Shown here: piece after piece, positions 1 through 7,776 of the stretch | Layout: each line of letters starts with the position of its first letter | Position numbering within the stretch: position 1 is the first letter of the stretch | NCBI RefSeq assembly: GCF_943193175.1 | Contig: NZ_CALPDF010000006.1 | Location: forward strand, 1-64,000 | DNA: 64,000 nt | From: Neobacillus muris | GTDB lineage: Bacteria; Bacillota; Bacilli; Bacillales; Cytobacillaceae | Direction: 5' to 3' | Notes under the pieces: generated by a model | What the model was told of the DNA's origin: nothing | The model's input: only the letters and a program-made list of their open reading frames with translations | The model's database searches: none | Program-made: the position numbers and the translations under genes

Positions 1-100
1 GCATAGACAACTATTAATAATATTATATCATATTAACGCGGTGAATTAATAAAGAATAAAGATAAAATAAAAGCTGTTGAAGGTTTTTCGACAGCCTGAC

Positions 101-123
101 AAAAAGCCCTCTAAGGGCTTTTT
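101..123 (+). terminator. Intrinsic terminator of an upstream gene outside the window
   Basis: A 10-bp stem (AAAAAGCCCT / AGGGCTTTTT) with a 3-nt loop. It ends whatever transcript enters from the left, since no ORF lies between it and the window start. Confidence 0.75.
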
Positions 124-199
124 GTGTTTATATTGACAGAACAAGGAGCAAGTCTATATAGTACAAATAAAGAGGATAGAAGTTTAAGGAGCCCCCAAA

Positions 200-2710
200 A
201 TGAATACATCTAAAAATGAATCCGCTGTAGGTTTTGGCGAGAAACAATCGGACAATATTCATGATGTCATTAGCCTTCATAAAGAGCTGGCGGATTTAAA
301 GTATGCTTTGGACGAGTCTTCCATTATTGCGATTACAGACCAAAGGGGTACTATTGAAGTTGTTAATAAAAAATTTTGTGATATTTCCAAATACAGCAGG
401 AAAGAGCTGATTGGCCAAAACCATCGGATTCTCAATTCTGGCTGTCATCCGAAAGAGTTTTTTAAGCAAATGTGGCGAACAATCGGAAACGGAAAAGTCT
501 GGCGCGGCGAAATCTGCAACCGTGCCAAAGATGGGAGCCTGTATTGGGTAAACACAACCATTGTCCCCATATTGTCAGAAAAAGGGAAACCATCCCGTTA
601 TATTTCAATCCGTGTTGATATAACGGAGCATAAGCAAATGGAAAAGGATTTGCAGAACGCGTTAATGGATGAGTTTAATCAAACTGTTAAAAACTTCGAA
701 AATGGGATATTTAAGTTAAAAAAGGATGCAGATGGGAAGATCTTTTATACAATGGCAGAGGGAAAACTATTGGAAAAATTGGGGATTACAACAGTAAAAT
801 TTAAAAATAAGACCCCATCTGATATTTTTCCAAACGAAATTTCCCAACTTAAGCTGTTTAACTATAAAAAGGCTTTTACAAACGGTTCCTGTGTCAATTA
901 TGAAGTAGAAATGGGCGGAAGATTGCTTTATGCAGATGTCATCCCAATTAAGCAAGACAGTAAGGTTGTCGAGCTTTTGGGCTATGTCCATGATGTAACG
1001 GAATTAAGAAGAGCGCAGCAGCTCCTGCGGGAAAATGAACTCCTCTACCAATCATTGTACCAGCATAGCCAGGATGCGGTTTTTACGTATGACCTCACAG
1101 GCAAAATTGTCAATATGAACCCTGCTACAGAAAAAATACTTGGTTACTCACTAAACTGTATGCAGCAATTAACGATTCAAAACCTAATCGTAGCAGAATA
1201 CCAAGAAAAAGCAGTGAACTGTTTCAAAAAAGCGTTAAATGGTGAACCACAAAATTATGATATCATCGTTTTTCATAGAGAAGGGCACAAGGTTCATTTA
1301 AATCTCACCTATCTGCCCATTATCACGGATCAACAAATCTCCGGGATTTATTGCATTGGCAAAGATATAACCGAACAAAAAAGAATTCAGGAATTAAACG
1401 CCTATTTGGCACGCCATGATGAATTAACGAAGCTTCTAAACCGGAGGGGTTTTGAAGAACAGTTGAATCAATCGATTAAAAAAGCCAAAGAACTCCAATC
1501 TCAGCTTGCTGTCATGTATATTGATTTGGATCGATTTAAAAATATTAATGATACTTTGGGGCATTTAATCGGTGACAGACTCCTTGAGGATCTGGCATTT
1601 CGATTAAAAACACGTATTGGGGATGGGAATTATATTGCTCGGATGGGCGGAGATGAATTTATGGTACTCTGTCCCGTGATTGCCTGTGGAGAAGATTCTG
1701 TTACTTTTGCAAAGGAAATTTTAACTTGGTTAACGGAACCGTTTATGATTCAGGACTTTGAGCTGTATGTAACAGCCAGTATCGGAATTAGCCTATATCC
1801 AGCTGGAGGTGAAACGGTAAATGATTTAATGAAGCATGCAGATATTGCCCTTTATAAAGCAAAAGATCAGGGGAGGAACAATTGCCAGATTTACTCCACT
1901 TCAATGGATACATTGAGCTATCGATCCTTTTTTCTTGAACGTGATTTAAGAAAAGCGCTGCAAAATAATGAATTCATCGTTCATTTGCAGCCCCGGGTAG
2001 ATATTGAAACCAAACAAATTATTAGTGCAGAGGCGTTGATTCGCTGGGATCATCCTCAATATGGGTTAATTCCCCCTTCAGAATTTATACCTCTAGCAGA
2101 GGAAACAGGTTTAATCATTCCGATTGGAAACTGGATGAAGCGCACAGTTTGTGAACAGCTGGTCAGCTGGAAAAATGCTGGGGTGCCGGTAGTCCCGATC
2201 AGTATCAATATAAGTCCACAGCATTTCATTCAAAGTGATTTTGCCAATGTATTCAAACAAATGCTAAATGAATATCAACTGGATGGGGATTTATTGGAAA
2301 TCGAAATTACTGAAAACTCCCTTATGAAAAATGAGGCGAACATCATCCAAACGATTCATGAATTGAAAGGAATGGGGATTAAAATTTATATAGATGATTT
2401 TGGCACGGGCTATTCATCCTTTTCCTACCTAAAATCATTCCGGCTTGACGGCATTAAAATAGACCGCTCCTTCATCCATAATATTTCCTGCCATTCCGAA
2501 AATGCCGGGATTACCGCTGCGATGATTCAACTTGCCCATCTCCTAAAAACGGATGTCATTGCTGAGGGAGTGGAGACTTTCGAAGAACTAAAGTTTTTGC
2601 GAGATCAAAATTGCCGGCAAGTTCAAGGTTACTTATTTGCTAAACCATCCTCCGTACCGAAATTTGAATTCCTGTTAAAATCAGGTATCCAAAGTACTGA
2701 GAACCTATGA
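200..2710 (+). CDS. PAS-GGDEF-EAL bifunctional c-di-GMP protein
   Basis: Predicted to make and/or break cyclic-di-GMP. No membrane segment is visible, so it is probably cytosolic. An N-terminal PAS domain (about 35-150) with a PAC-like end is followed by a second PAS-like segment (about 160-270), a third PAS (about 280-400), a GGDEF domain (about 405-570) and an EAL domain (about 585-830). The GGDEF motif is intact at residues 483-487, and the EAL motif at 611-613 is followed by DDFGTG and EGVET, so both activities could be retained. An RIGD tetrad precedes GGDEF by seven residues instead of the usual five, so the inhibitory I-site may not be canonical. The start follows AAGGAGCCCCC. The gene is monocistronic, with a strong terminator behind it. 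The PAS ligand is unknown. Confidence 0.93.
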   Translation: MNTSKNESAVGFGEKQSDNIHDVISLHKELADLKYALDESSIIAITDQRGTIEVVNKKFCDISKYSRKELIGQNHRILNSGCHPKEFFKQMWRTIGNGKVWRGEICNRAKDGSLYWVNTTIVPILSEKGKPSRYISIRVDITEHKQMEKDLQNALMDEFNQTVKNFENGIFKLKKDADGKIFYTMAEGKLLEKLGITTVKFKNKTPSDIFPNEISQLKLFNYKKAFTNGSCVNYEVEMGGRLLYADVIPIKQDSKVVELLGYVHDVTELRRAQQLLRENELLYQSLYQHSQDAVFTYDLTGKIVNMNPATEKILGYSLNCMQQLTIQNLIVAEYQEKAVNCFKKALNGEPQNYDIIVFHREGHKVHLNLTYLPIITDQQISGIYCIGKDITEQKRIQELNAYLARHDELTKLLNRRGFEEQLNQSIKKAKELQSQLAVMYIDLDRFKNINDTLGHLIGDRLLEDLAFRLKTRIGDGNYIARMGGDEFMVLCPVIACGEDSVTFAKEILTWLTEPFMIQDFELYVTASIGISLYPAGGETVNDLMKHADIALYKAKDQGRNNCQIYSTSMDTLSYRSFFLERDLRKALQNNEFIVHLQPRVDIETKQIISAEALIRWDHPQYGLIPPSEFIPLAEETGLIIPIGNWMKRTVCEQLVSWKNAGVPVVPISINISPQHFIQSDFANVFKQMLNEYQLDGDLLEIEITENSLMKNEANIIQTIHELKGMGIKIYIDDFGTGYSSFSYLKSFRLDGIKIDRSFIHNISCHSENAGITAAMIQLAHLLKTDVIAEGVETFEELKFLRDQNCRQVQGYLFAKPSSVPKFEFLLKSGIQSTENL

Positions 2711-2713
2711 GAA

Positions 2714-2753
2714 AAACGGGCTGCCATCGTATATCAGGCAGCCCGTTTGTTTT
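2714..2753 (+). terminator. Intrinsic terminator of the GGDEF/EAL gene
   Basis: A 12-bp stem (AAACGGGCTGCC / GGCAGCCCGTTT) followed by a T-rich tract, immediately after the stop codon. Confidence 0.85.
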
Positions 2754-2794
2754 AATAGCCAAATTTCTTCGGAATTTTTTTAAAATAAAAACTA

Positions 2795-2815
2795 TTGAAA
2801 ACGTTATGATATAAT
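2795..2815 (+). promoter_or_regulatory. cre (CcpA) box overlapping the -10 of the proline dehydrogenase gene
   Basis: TTGAAAACGTTATGAT (2795-2810) matches the Bacillus cre consensus WTGNAARCGNWWWCAW at 15 of 16 positions. It abuts a perfect TATAAT (2810-2815). No good -35 is visible at 17 nt. The placement predicts repression by CcpA during growth on preferred sugars. Confidence 0.55.
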
Positions 2816-2854
2816 GTTATATATACCATTTCTTTATCATAAGGGGTCATTACA

Positions 2855-3838
2855 ATGTTAAAAGACATCTTTATTGGCTTGTCTCAGAATCAATTGCTAA
2901 TCAATGCTGCCAAAAAATATGGGTTAAGATTAGGCGCGCAAACGGTTGTAGCTGGCACCAATCTTGACGAAGCGATCCGCAGCATTAAAGAACTAAACGC
3001 TCACGGAATATCTTGCACAGTAGATAACTTAGGTGAGTTTGTATTTAATGAAAAAGAAGCTCGAACGGCCAAGGAACAAATCCTTGAAGTCATTCAAGCG
3101 ATTCATGAGCGTGATGTCGATGCCCATATTTCTATTAAACCAACCCAATTAGGATTGAATATCGATTACAATCTTTGCTTAAATAACGTGAGGGAAATTG
3201 CCGCCAAAGCCAAACAATACAATTTGTTTGTCAATATCGATATGGAAGACTCCAGCCATCTTGTCCCAACATTTAATTTAGTCGATGAGTTATCCGTTGA
3301 ATTTGAGAATATTGGAACAGTCATTCAAGCCTATTACCATAATGCGATGGAATATCTGGAAAAATATCAAAATTATCAAATCCGCATTGTAAAGGGAGCC
3401 TATAAAGAACCCGAAGACATTGCTTATCAAGATAAACAGGATATCGACTCCAATTATATTAAATTAATAGAATGGCATTTGCTGCATGGCAAATTTACCT
3501 CCATTGCAACACATGACCATCACATCATTAACCATGTAAAACGATTTGTAAAGAAGCATCGGATCCCCTATGATAAGTTTGAATTTCAGATGCTATATGG
3601 ATTCCGAAAAGAATTGCAATTAAAGCTTGCCGAGGAAGGGTATCCTTTCTGCACGTATGTTCCATTTGGCAATGACTGGTACGGTTATTTTATGCGCCGA
3701 CTTGCGGAAAGGCCGCAAAATTTAAATCTGGTTGCCAAACAAATATTTAACAAAAAAACAAACACAGTTCTTGGAGTTGCAGCCGGTGCTTTTATTCTGG
3801 GCCGCATGACAAAATCCAACAAAAAAAAGAGAAAATGA
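2855..3838 (+). CDS. Proline dehydrogenase (PRODH, FAD-dependent)
   Basis: Oxidises L-proline to pyrroline-5-carboxylate with FAD, the first step of proline use as carbon and nitrogen source. The TIM-barrel PRODH signature is present: VKGAYKEPEDIAY (FAD and substrate contacts), ATHDHH, EFQMLYGFR and the YGYFMRRLAERPQN segment near the C-terminus that carries the paired arginines. At 327 aa it is slightly longer than the roughly 300-aa Bacillus enzymes PutB and FadM. The extra length is a short hydrophobic stretch and a KSNKKKRK basic tail that might aid membrane association. The start follows AAGGGG. No P5C dehydrogenase gene is adjacent, so the second step must be encoded elsewhere. An overlapping cre box upstream suggests carbon catabolite repression. 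Confidence 0.93.
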   Translation: MLKDIFIGLSQNQLLINAAKKYGLRLGAQTVVAGTNLDEAIRSIKELNAHGISCTVDNLGEFVFNEKEARTAKEQILEVIQAIHERDVDAHISIKPTQLGLNIDYNLCLNNVREIAAKAKQYNLFVNIDMEDSSHLVPTFNLVDELSVEFENIGTVIQAYYHNAMEYLEKYQNYQIRIVKGAYKEPEDIAYQDKQDIDSNYIKLIEWHLLHGKFTSIATHDHHIINHVKRFVKKHRIPYDKFEFQMLYGFRKELQLKLAEEGYPFCTYVPFGNDWYGYFMRRLAERPQNLNLVAKQIFNKKTNTVLGVAAGAFILGRMTKSNKKKRK

Positions 3839-3844
3839 TCGCGG

Positions 3845-3881
3845 GTTAAAATTCTCACCTGATAAGGATGAGAGTTTTAAC
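3845..3881. terminator. Stable hairpin after the proline dehydrogenase gene
   Basis: Inverted repeat GTTAAAATTCTCA / TGAGAGTTTTAAC with an 11-nt loop. It lacks a T-run on either strand, so it may be a 3'-end stabiliser or a weak terminator. The stretch 3839-4258 holds this hairpin, a second terminator and the hydrogenase promoter region. No credible gene was found in it. Confidence 0.45.
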
Positions 3882-4004
3882 GTGAAAAATGTTTAATGCT
3901 GAACCTGTACTCAATGGATATGCAGAACCCTCTATCCATCCGCCTATCAGGCCAAAATAGAGAGGGATCATGACAATTACGCTTGTGAACAATAAATATG
4001 AACC

Positions 4005-4038
4005 AAAAGGAGATGTGACACAAGTATCTCCTTTTTTT
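4005..4038 (+). terminator. Intrinsic terminator between proline dehydrogenase and hydrogenase genes
   Basis: AAAAGGAGAT / ATCTCCTTTT stem with an 11-nt loop and a T-run to 4038. It separates the proline dehydrogenase transcript from the downstream hydrogenase gene. Confidence 0.7.
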
Positions 4039-4112
4039 GACCAAACTTGGCATTTGATGAAATCGGTATAAGAATTCCATATATTCAAATTGGATTTAGG
4101 TTAAAGAATAAT

Positions 4113-4130
4113 TTGTGAATATTTTCACAA
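4113..4130. promoter_or_regulatory. Rex/Fnr-type palindromic operator
   Basis: TTGTGAATATTTTCACAA is TTGTGAA-N4-TTCACAA, the 18-bp form bound by Rex (NADH sensor) in Gram-positive bacteria. It also contains TGTGA-N6-TCACA, the Fnr half-site arrangement. It lies about 50 bp upstream of the inferred transcription start of the hydrogenase subunit gene. Confidence 0.6.
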
Positions 4131-4134
4131 ATTG

Positions 4135-4164
4135 TAGACAGAAAATGTTTAAGAATCGTATACT
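4135..4164 (+). promoter_or_regulatory. SigA-type promoter of the hydrogenase small-subunit gene
   Basis: TAGACA (4135-4140), an 18-bp spacer and TATACT (4159-4164). The leader to the chosen start is about 90 nt. Confidence 0.5.
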
Positions 4165-4258
4165 TCCAATTGATAACAAACGTTTTAGCTGAAATACTGC
4201 AGGTTTACACAACATTGATAGAGTTTCCACAATGAAAGTCATTGAGGTGATAAGGACA

Positions 4259-5104
4259 ATGAAATCTTATAATTGGTTAGAAGCAATCAATGTAACAAGT
4301 GAAATGCTGGGGAATCCGGATTATCGTCTTCCGGTAATCTGGATAAGCGCTTTGGATTGTACTGGATGCAAGGAAGCATTTTTGCGATCCTTTGAGCCAA
4401 GTTCGTTGGATACATTGTTAAATTTTATTTCATTAGAATACAGTGAGCTCTTATCTGCAGCAAGTGGTTATCAGGCAGAGGATCACAAAGAATCTATCTT
4501 TGAAAAGTATCAGGGGGAATACGTGCTGGCAATTGAGGGCGGAATTCCTGGGAGTGATGAATTTTTAATGATTGCTGGCAAGTCAGTCCGCGAGGAAATC
4601 ATCCTTGCTGCAAAAAACGCAAAAGCTGTCCTGGCATTTGGAAGCTGTTCTGCTTGGGGAGGGCTGCCTGCAGCTGGGGAAAATCCTACCCATTCGACCG
4701 ATATTAGATCACTGCTTCCCGAATGCATACCAGTTGCGTTGGTCCCTGGATGTCCGCCTATTCCAGAAGTTATGATTGGAACATTACTGCACATTCATTT
4801 TCATGGGGAGCTGCCTGAACTAGATAAAAAGCTGCGTCCAAAAGCATTCTACCAAACAACTGTTCACATGGCCTGTCACCGGAAAGCATTTTTTGATCAA
4901 AAACTATTTGCAGAATCCTTTAATGATCAAGGTGCAAAACAGGGATTTTGCTTGTTTAAATTAGGCTGCAAAGGCCCGGCCGCCTTTAATGGATGTGAAT
5001 CAATGGGAAAAGACCGATGCATATCTGCCGGTTACACTTGTATTGGCTGCTCAGAGAAAAATTTTTGGGATAAAGGGGGCTTCGTAGGCAAAAGAAAAAG
5101 ATAG
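4259..5104 (+). CDS. Orphan [NiFe]-hydrogenase small (electron-transfer) subunit
   Basis: Resembles the FeS subunit that relays electrons from a [NiFe] large subunit. Proximal-cluster ligands are seen in DCTGC (Cys34/37 of the chosen start), GSCSAWGG and PGCPP. Distal ligands are the His and Cys of HMACHRK followed by CLFKLGC. Medial ligands are in NGC and CIGCSEKNFWD. The spacings match the classical subunit, so all cluster ligands look intact. There is no Tat signal peptide, and no C-terminal anchor; the protein ends in GKRKR, so a cytosolic location is likely. The upstream in-frame ATG at 4232 lacks a ribosome site, whereas the ATG at 4259 follows GAGGTGATAAGG. No large subunit or maturation gene is adjacent, so the catalytic partner is elsewhere or absent. 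Confidence 0.85.
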   Translation: MKSYNWLEAINVTSEMLGNPDYRLPVIWISALDCTGCKEAFLRSFEPSSLDTLLNFISLEYSELLSAASGYQAEDHKESIFEKYQGEYVLAIEGGIPGSDEFLMIAGKSVREEIILAAKNAKAVLAFGSCSAWGGLPAAGENPTHSTDIRSLLPECIPVALVPGCPPIPEVMIGTLLHIHFHGELPELDKKLRPKAFYQTTVHMACHRKAFFDQKLFAESFNDQGAKQGFCLFKLGCKGPAAFNGCESMGKDRCISAGYTCIGCSEKNFWDKGGFVGKRKR

Positions 5105-5128
5105 CTATATAAACCGTCTTATTTGGAC

Positions 5129-5161
5129 CATCGGCACTTGATGTTACCGATGTTTTTTTTT
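5129..5161 (+). terminator. Intrinsic terminator of the hydrogenase subunit gene
   Basis: CATCGG / CCGATG stem with a 12-nt loop followed by nine T residues. Confidence 0.75.
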
Positions 5162-5359
5162 GCTCATGGATGGGGTTTCAATTTAATTTATTCAGAGTGT
5201 AAAAGGGACAAACTTCGACATCCCCTCTGAATTATAATGATAAAAGTATCACTGAAACCAGTTAAAAATAGTCATTTAGACATGTAGTAGAGAATACGAT
5301 AGGTGGGTGGGATTCTTCATAGGGTCCGCTTATACAAAGACTAAAGGGGTAAATGCTTA

Positions 5360-6355
5360 ATGGTAAGACGAAATTGGGGTATTTCTTTGTTACTTATTAG
5401 TAGTTTACTAGGATTAACTGGTTGTGCAGAGGAATCTGCAGCAAAACCAAAGGAAAAAGGGACAATCCCAGCTCAACAGCCTGAAAAAAAGCCACCTGAA
5501 CAGCAGGCGCAGCCCGCACAGCCAAAGCCAGCTACGGTAAATGTTATCGATCCGAATACAAAAGCAATTCTTAAAACAATTTTACCGAATGAAATGGGAT
5601 TTGAATCGGATCCGGAGGCTTATAAAAAGGAACTAGAAGAATGGGCACGAGAACTGGCAAGAGGAACTGACACAACGCCGGGGTATGACCAAAAAATGAT
5701 TCCTGACAGGATTGATGCCAATGGGCAAATTATCAAAGGGAGACCTAGAGTTATTTTAGAAGAGTCAGAATTAGTGGAAAAGATTGTTGGAGCATCTGTT
5801 AATGGGGGAGATGTGCTGCTCCCCATTTATGTCACAGAGAGCGGTTATAAACCAGAGGACCCAGGAACATTGGACCAAGTTCTGCTAGGTTCCTATACCA
5901 CCTACTTTGACAGCAGTGTAATAGGCAGGTCGAAAAATATCGAGCTGTCGGCTCAAGCCATTAACAACACCATTATCGGGGTACAGGACTCCTTTTCTTT
6001 TAATACTACTGTTGGCCCGAGTGATTCAGAGCATGGATATCAACCAGCAAAGGAAATCGTTAACAAGCAGCTGGTAGATGGAATTGGCGGAGGGATTTGC
6101 CAAACTTCCTCTACCTTATTTAATGCAATCGATAAAGTGGGAGTCGATTATATTGAATGGAATCATCATTCTTTGTCAGTAGGTTATGTGCCTACCGGCC
6201 GTGATGCAACCGTCTCATACGGTGGAAAGGACTTTCAATTTCAAAACACGACCGGTGTCCCATTGATTATCAAATCCATTTACCAAAAAGGCAAACTGAC
6301 GGTAGAAGTGAGAACTTCAGCTGCATACCAGACTCTTTATGCACAAGGAAATTAA
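5360..6355 (+). CDS. VanW-family lipoprotein
   Basis: The protein is predicted to be exported and lipid-anchored. MVRRN precedes a hydrophobic core ending in the lipobox LTGC. A Pro/Gln/Lys-rich linker (about 30-60) leads to a region of unknown fold. The C-terminal third (about 190-325) is a VanW domain, with NTIIGVQDSFSFN, GGGICQTSSTLFNA and WNHHSLSVGYVPTGRDATV. VanW proteins are widespread in Gram-positive cell envelopes but their biochemical role is unsettled. The GICQ-T-STLFNA motif suggests a conserved active or binding site. There is no vancomycin-resistance gene nearby, so no resistance role is implied. The ATG follows AAAGGGGT at a rather long spacing of about 10 nt. A TATAAT lies at 5233-5238 without a clear -35. 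The gene appears monocistronic. Confidence 0.85.
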   Translation: MVRRNWGISLLLISSLLGLTGCAEESAAKPKEKGTIPAQQPEKKPPEQQAQPAQPKPATVNVIDPNTKAILKTILPNEMGFESDPEAYKKELEEWARELARGTDTTPGYDQKMIPDRIDANGQIIKGRPRVILEESELVEKIVGASVNGGDVLLPIYVTESGYKPEDPGTLDQVLLGSYTTYFDSSVIGRSKNIELSAQAINNTIIGVQDSFSFNTTVGPSDSEHGYQPAKEIVNKQLVDGIGGGICQTSSTLFNAIDKVGVDYIEWNHHSLSVGYVPTGRDATVSYGGKDFQFQNTTGVPLIIKSIYQKGKLTVEVRTSAAYQTLYAQGN

Positions 6356-6380
6356 CTGATCCATCATAACAAGGCGTCAT

Positions 6381-6414
6381 AAGGGTTTGTCCATCTTTGG
6401 ACGAATCCTTTTTT
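6381..6414 (+). terminator. Intrinsic terminator of the VanW gene
   Basis: AAGGGTTTGTCC / GGACGAATCCTT stem with two G-U type pairs, then TTTTTT. Confidence 0.7.
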
Positions 6415-6514
6415 GCAGATAAATAGCATTTGATCATTCTACTCTAGCATTTTTATATTTATTAAAAACCTCTTTGATAGCATTATTTATATCCTATTAA
6501 ATTGGTTAGAAAGT

Positions 6515-6542
6515 TTGACAATTATGTAAATTTCCTTAATAC
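6515..6542 (+). promoter_or_regulatory. Possible promoter of the MetE-like gene
   Basis: A perfect -35 TTGACA (6515-6520) with only a weak -10 (TAATAC at 16 bp). No S-box (SAM riboswitch) elements were recognised in 6356-6619, although Bacillus relatives of this gene often carry one. Confidence 0.3.
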
Positions 6543-6619
6543 TTGTGATAAGAATCCATTTGGGATTTTTATTATTTTCTTCTTGATTATACATACAGGT
6601 TAAGTGAGGGATAGCAAGA

Positions 6620-7726
6620 ATGGGAGACACTAATCAAAATAAAGGACCTTTTAGGGCCGATCAAGTTGGCAGTTTATTAAGGCCGGAGCCAGTCAAGCAG
6701 GCCCGTGCCCAACGTGCAGACGGAAGGATTTCGGCTGAACAATTACGGGAAGTGGAAAATGAGGAAATTACCAGAATTGTCGAAAAACAAAAAGCAATTG
6801 GCCTGAAAGCTGTAACGGATGGGGAATTCCGCCGTTCCTGGTGGCATTTCGATTTTCTTGAGAAACTAGTGGGAGTAGAGAGTTTCATTGCTGATTCCGG
6901 CATTCAATTTCACCAAAAGCAGACGAAATCCCGCGGTATTAAAGTCACTGGAAAATTAGATTTTGGCCAGCACCCAATGCTTGAAGACTTTGCGTTTCTT
7001 CAGAGTATTGCCGGCGGTCATACAGCGAAAATGACCATCCCCAGCCCAAGCATGCTCCATTTCCGTGGAGAAATCGATAAGGCTGTTTACAGTGATAAGG
7101 AAGAATTTTTCCATGATTTAGGTTCTACCTATAAAAAAGCAATACAAGCTTTCTATGATGCGGGATGCCGCTACTTGCAGCTGGATGATACAGCTTGGGC
7201 ATACCTATGCTCGGATGAACAAAGAGAGCAGATAAAAGCAAAAGGGCTTGATCCGAATGAATTAAGTTTTCTTTATGCTAAAACAATCAATGAGGCGGTA
7301 TCAAATCGTCCAGAGGATATGTCGATCACTATGCATATTTGCCGCGGGAATTTCCGTTCAACCTGGGTTTCTTCTGGAGGATACGAACCAGTTGCAGAAA
7401 CTCTTTTCGCAGGACTAAATATTGATGGATTTTTCTTAGAATATGACAGTGACAGAGCAGGCGGTTTTGAACCATTAAGATTTGTCAGCAGAAAGGACCT
7501 TAAAATTGTCCTAGGGCTCATTACCTCCAAACATGGTGAATTAGAAAATCCGGATGACATAAAACGAAGAATTGATGAAGCTTCCCGGTATGTCGATTTA
7601 AACCAGTTGTGCCTAAGCCCTCAATGCGGATTTGCTTCCACCGAGGAAGGAAACTTACTCACAGAAGAGCAGCAATGGGCAAAACTGCGCCATGTCGTAG
7701 AAATTGCTGAGGATGTATGGAAATAA
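6620..7726 (+). CDS. MetE C-terminal-domain-like cobalamin-independent methyltransferase (YxjG/YxjH type)
   Basis: Resembles the catalytic C-terminal half of cobalamin-independent methionine synthase, as in the B. subtilis YxjG/YxjH proteins. The N-terminus reads FRADQVGSLLRP, followed by VTDGEFRRSWWHFDF. Zinc-site residues are visible as His and Cys in MHICRGNFR and a late Cys in LSPQCGFAS. At 368 aa it matches the short single-domain class rather than the roughly 750-aa MetE. It probably transfers a methyl group to homocysteine or a related thiol, but the physiological methyl donor of this class is uncertain. The start follows GTGAGGGATAGCAAG. The gene stands alone, with a bidirectional terminator shared with pepF. 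Confidence 0.85.
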   Translation: MGDTNQNKGPFRADQVGSLLRPEPVKQARAQRADGRISAEQLREVENEEITRIVEKQKAIGLKAVTDGEFRRSWWHFDFLEKLVGVESFIADSGIQFHQKQTKSRGIKVTGKLDFGQHPMLEDFAFLQSIAGGHTAKMTIPSPSMLHFRGEIDKAVYSDKEEFFHDLGSTYKKAIQAFYDAGCRYLQLDDTAWAYLCSDEQREQIKAKGLDPNELSFLYAKTINEAVSNRPEDMSITMHICRGNFRSTWVSSGGYEPVAETLFAGLNIDGFFLEYDSDRAGGFEPLRFVSRKDLKIVLGLITSKHGELENPDDIKRRIDEASRYVDLNQLCLSPQCGFASTEEGNLLTEEQQWAKLRHVVEIAEDVWK

Positions 7727-7736
7727 TGCAAATAGC

Positions 7737-7768
7737 AAAAAGGCTGTCCAATCACGGACAGCCTTTTT
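7737..7768. terminator. Bidirectional terminator between the MetE-like gene and pepF
   Basis: AAAAAGGCTGTCC / GGACAGCCTTTTT stem with a 6-nt loop. It is T-rich on both exits and serves the convergent genes. Confidence 0.85.
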
Positions 7769-7776
7769 GAATGGAC

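Noticed and set aside
3855..4088. 77-aa minus-strand ORF with a hydrophobic segment (YLLFTSVIVMIPLYFGLIGG)
   Set aside because: The AAAGGAGAT on this strand is the arm of a terminator, and the GTG after it is in another frame. No start with a proper ribosome site exists, and the end runs through a hairpin.
4232..4258. Upstream ATG for the hydrogenase subunit
   Set aside because: No ribosome site precedes it, whereas the ATG at 4259 has GAGGTGATAAGG.
6356..6619. Possible SAM riboswitch before the MetE-like gene
   Set aside because: None of the S-box core elements could be found in the leader.
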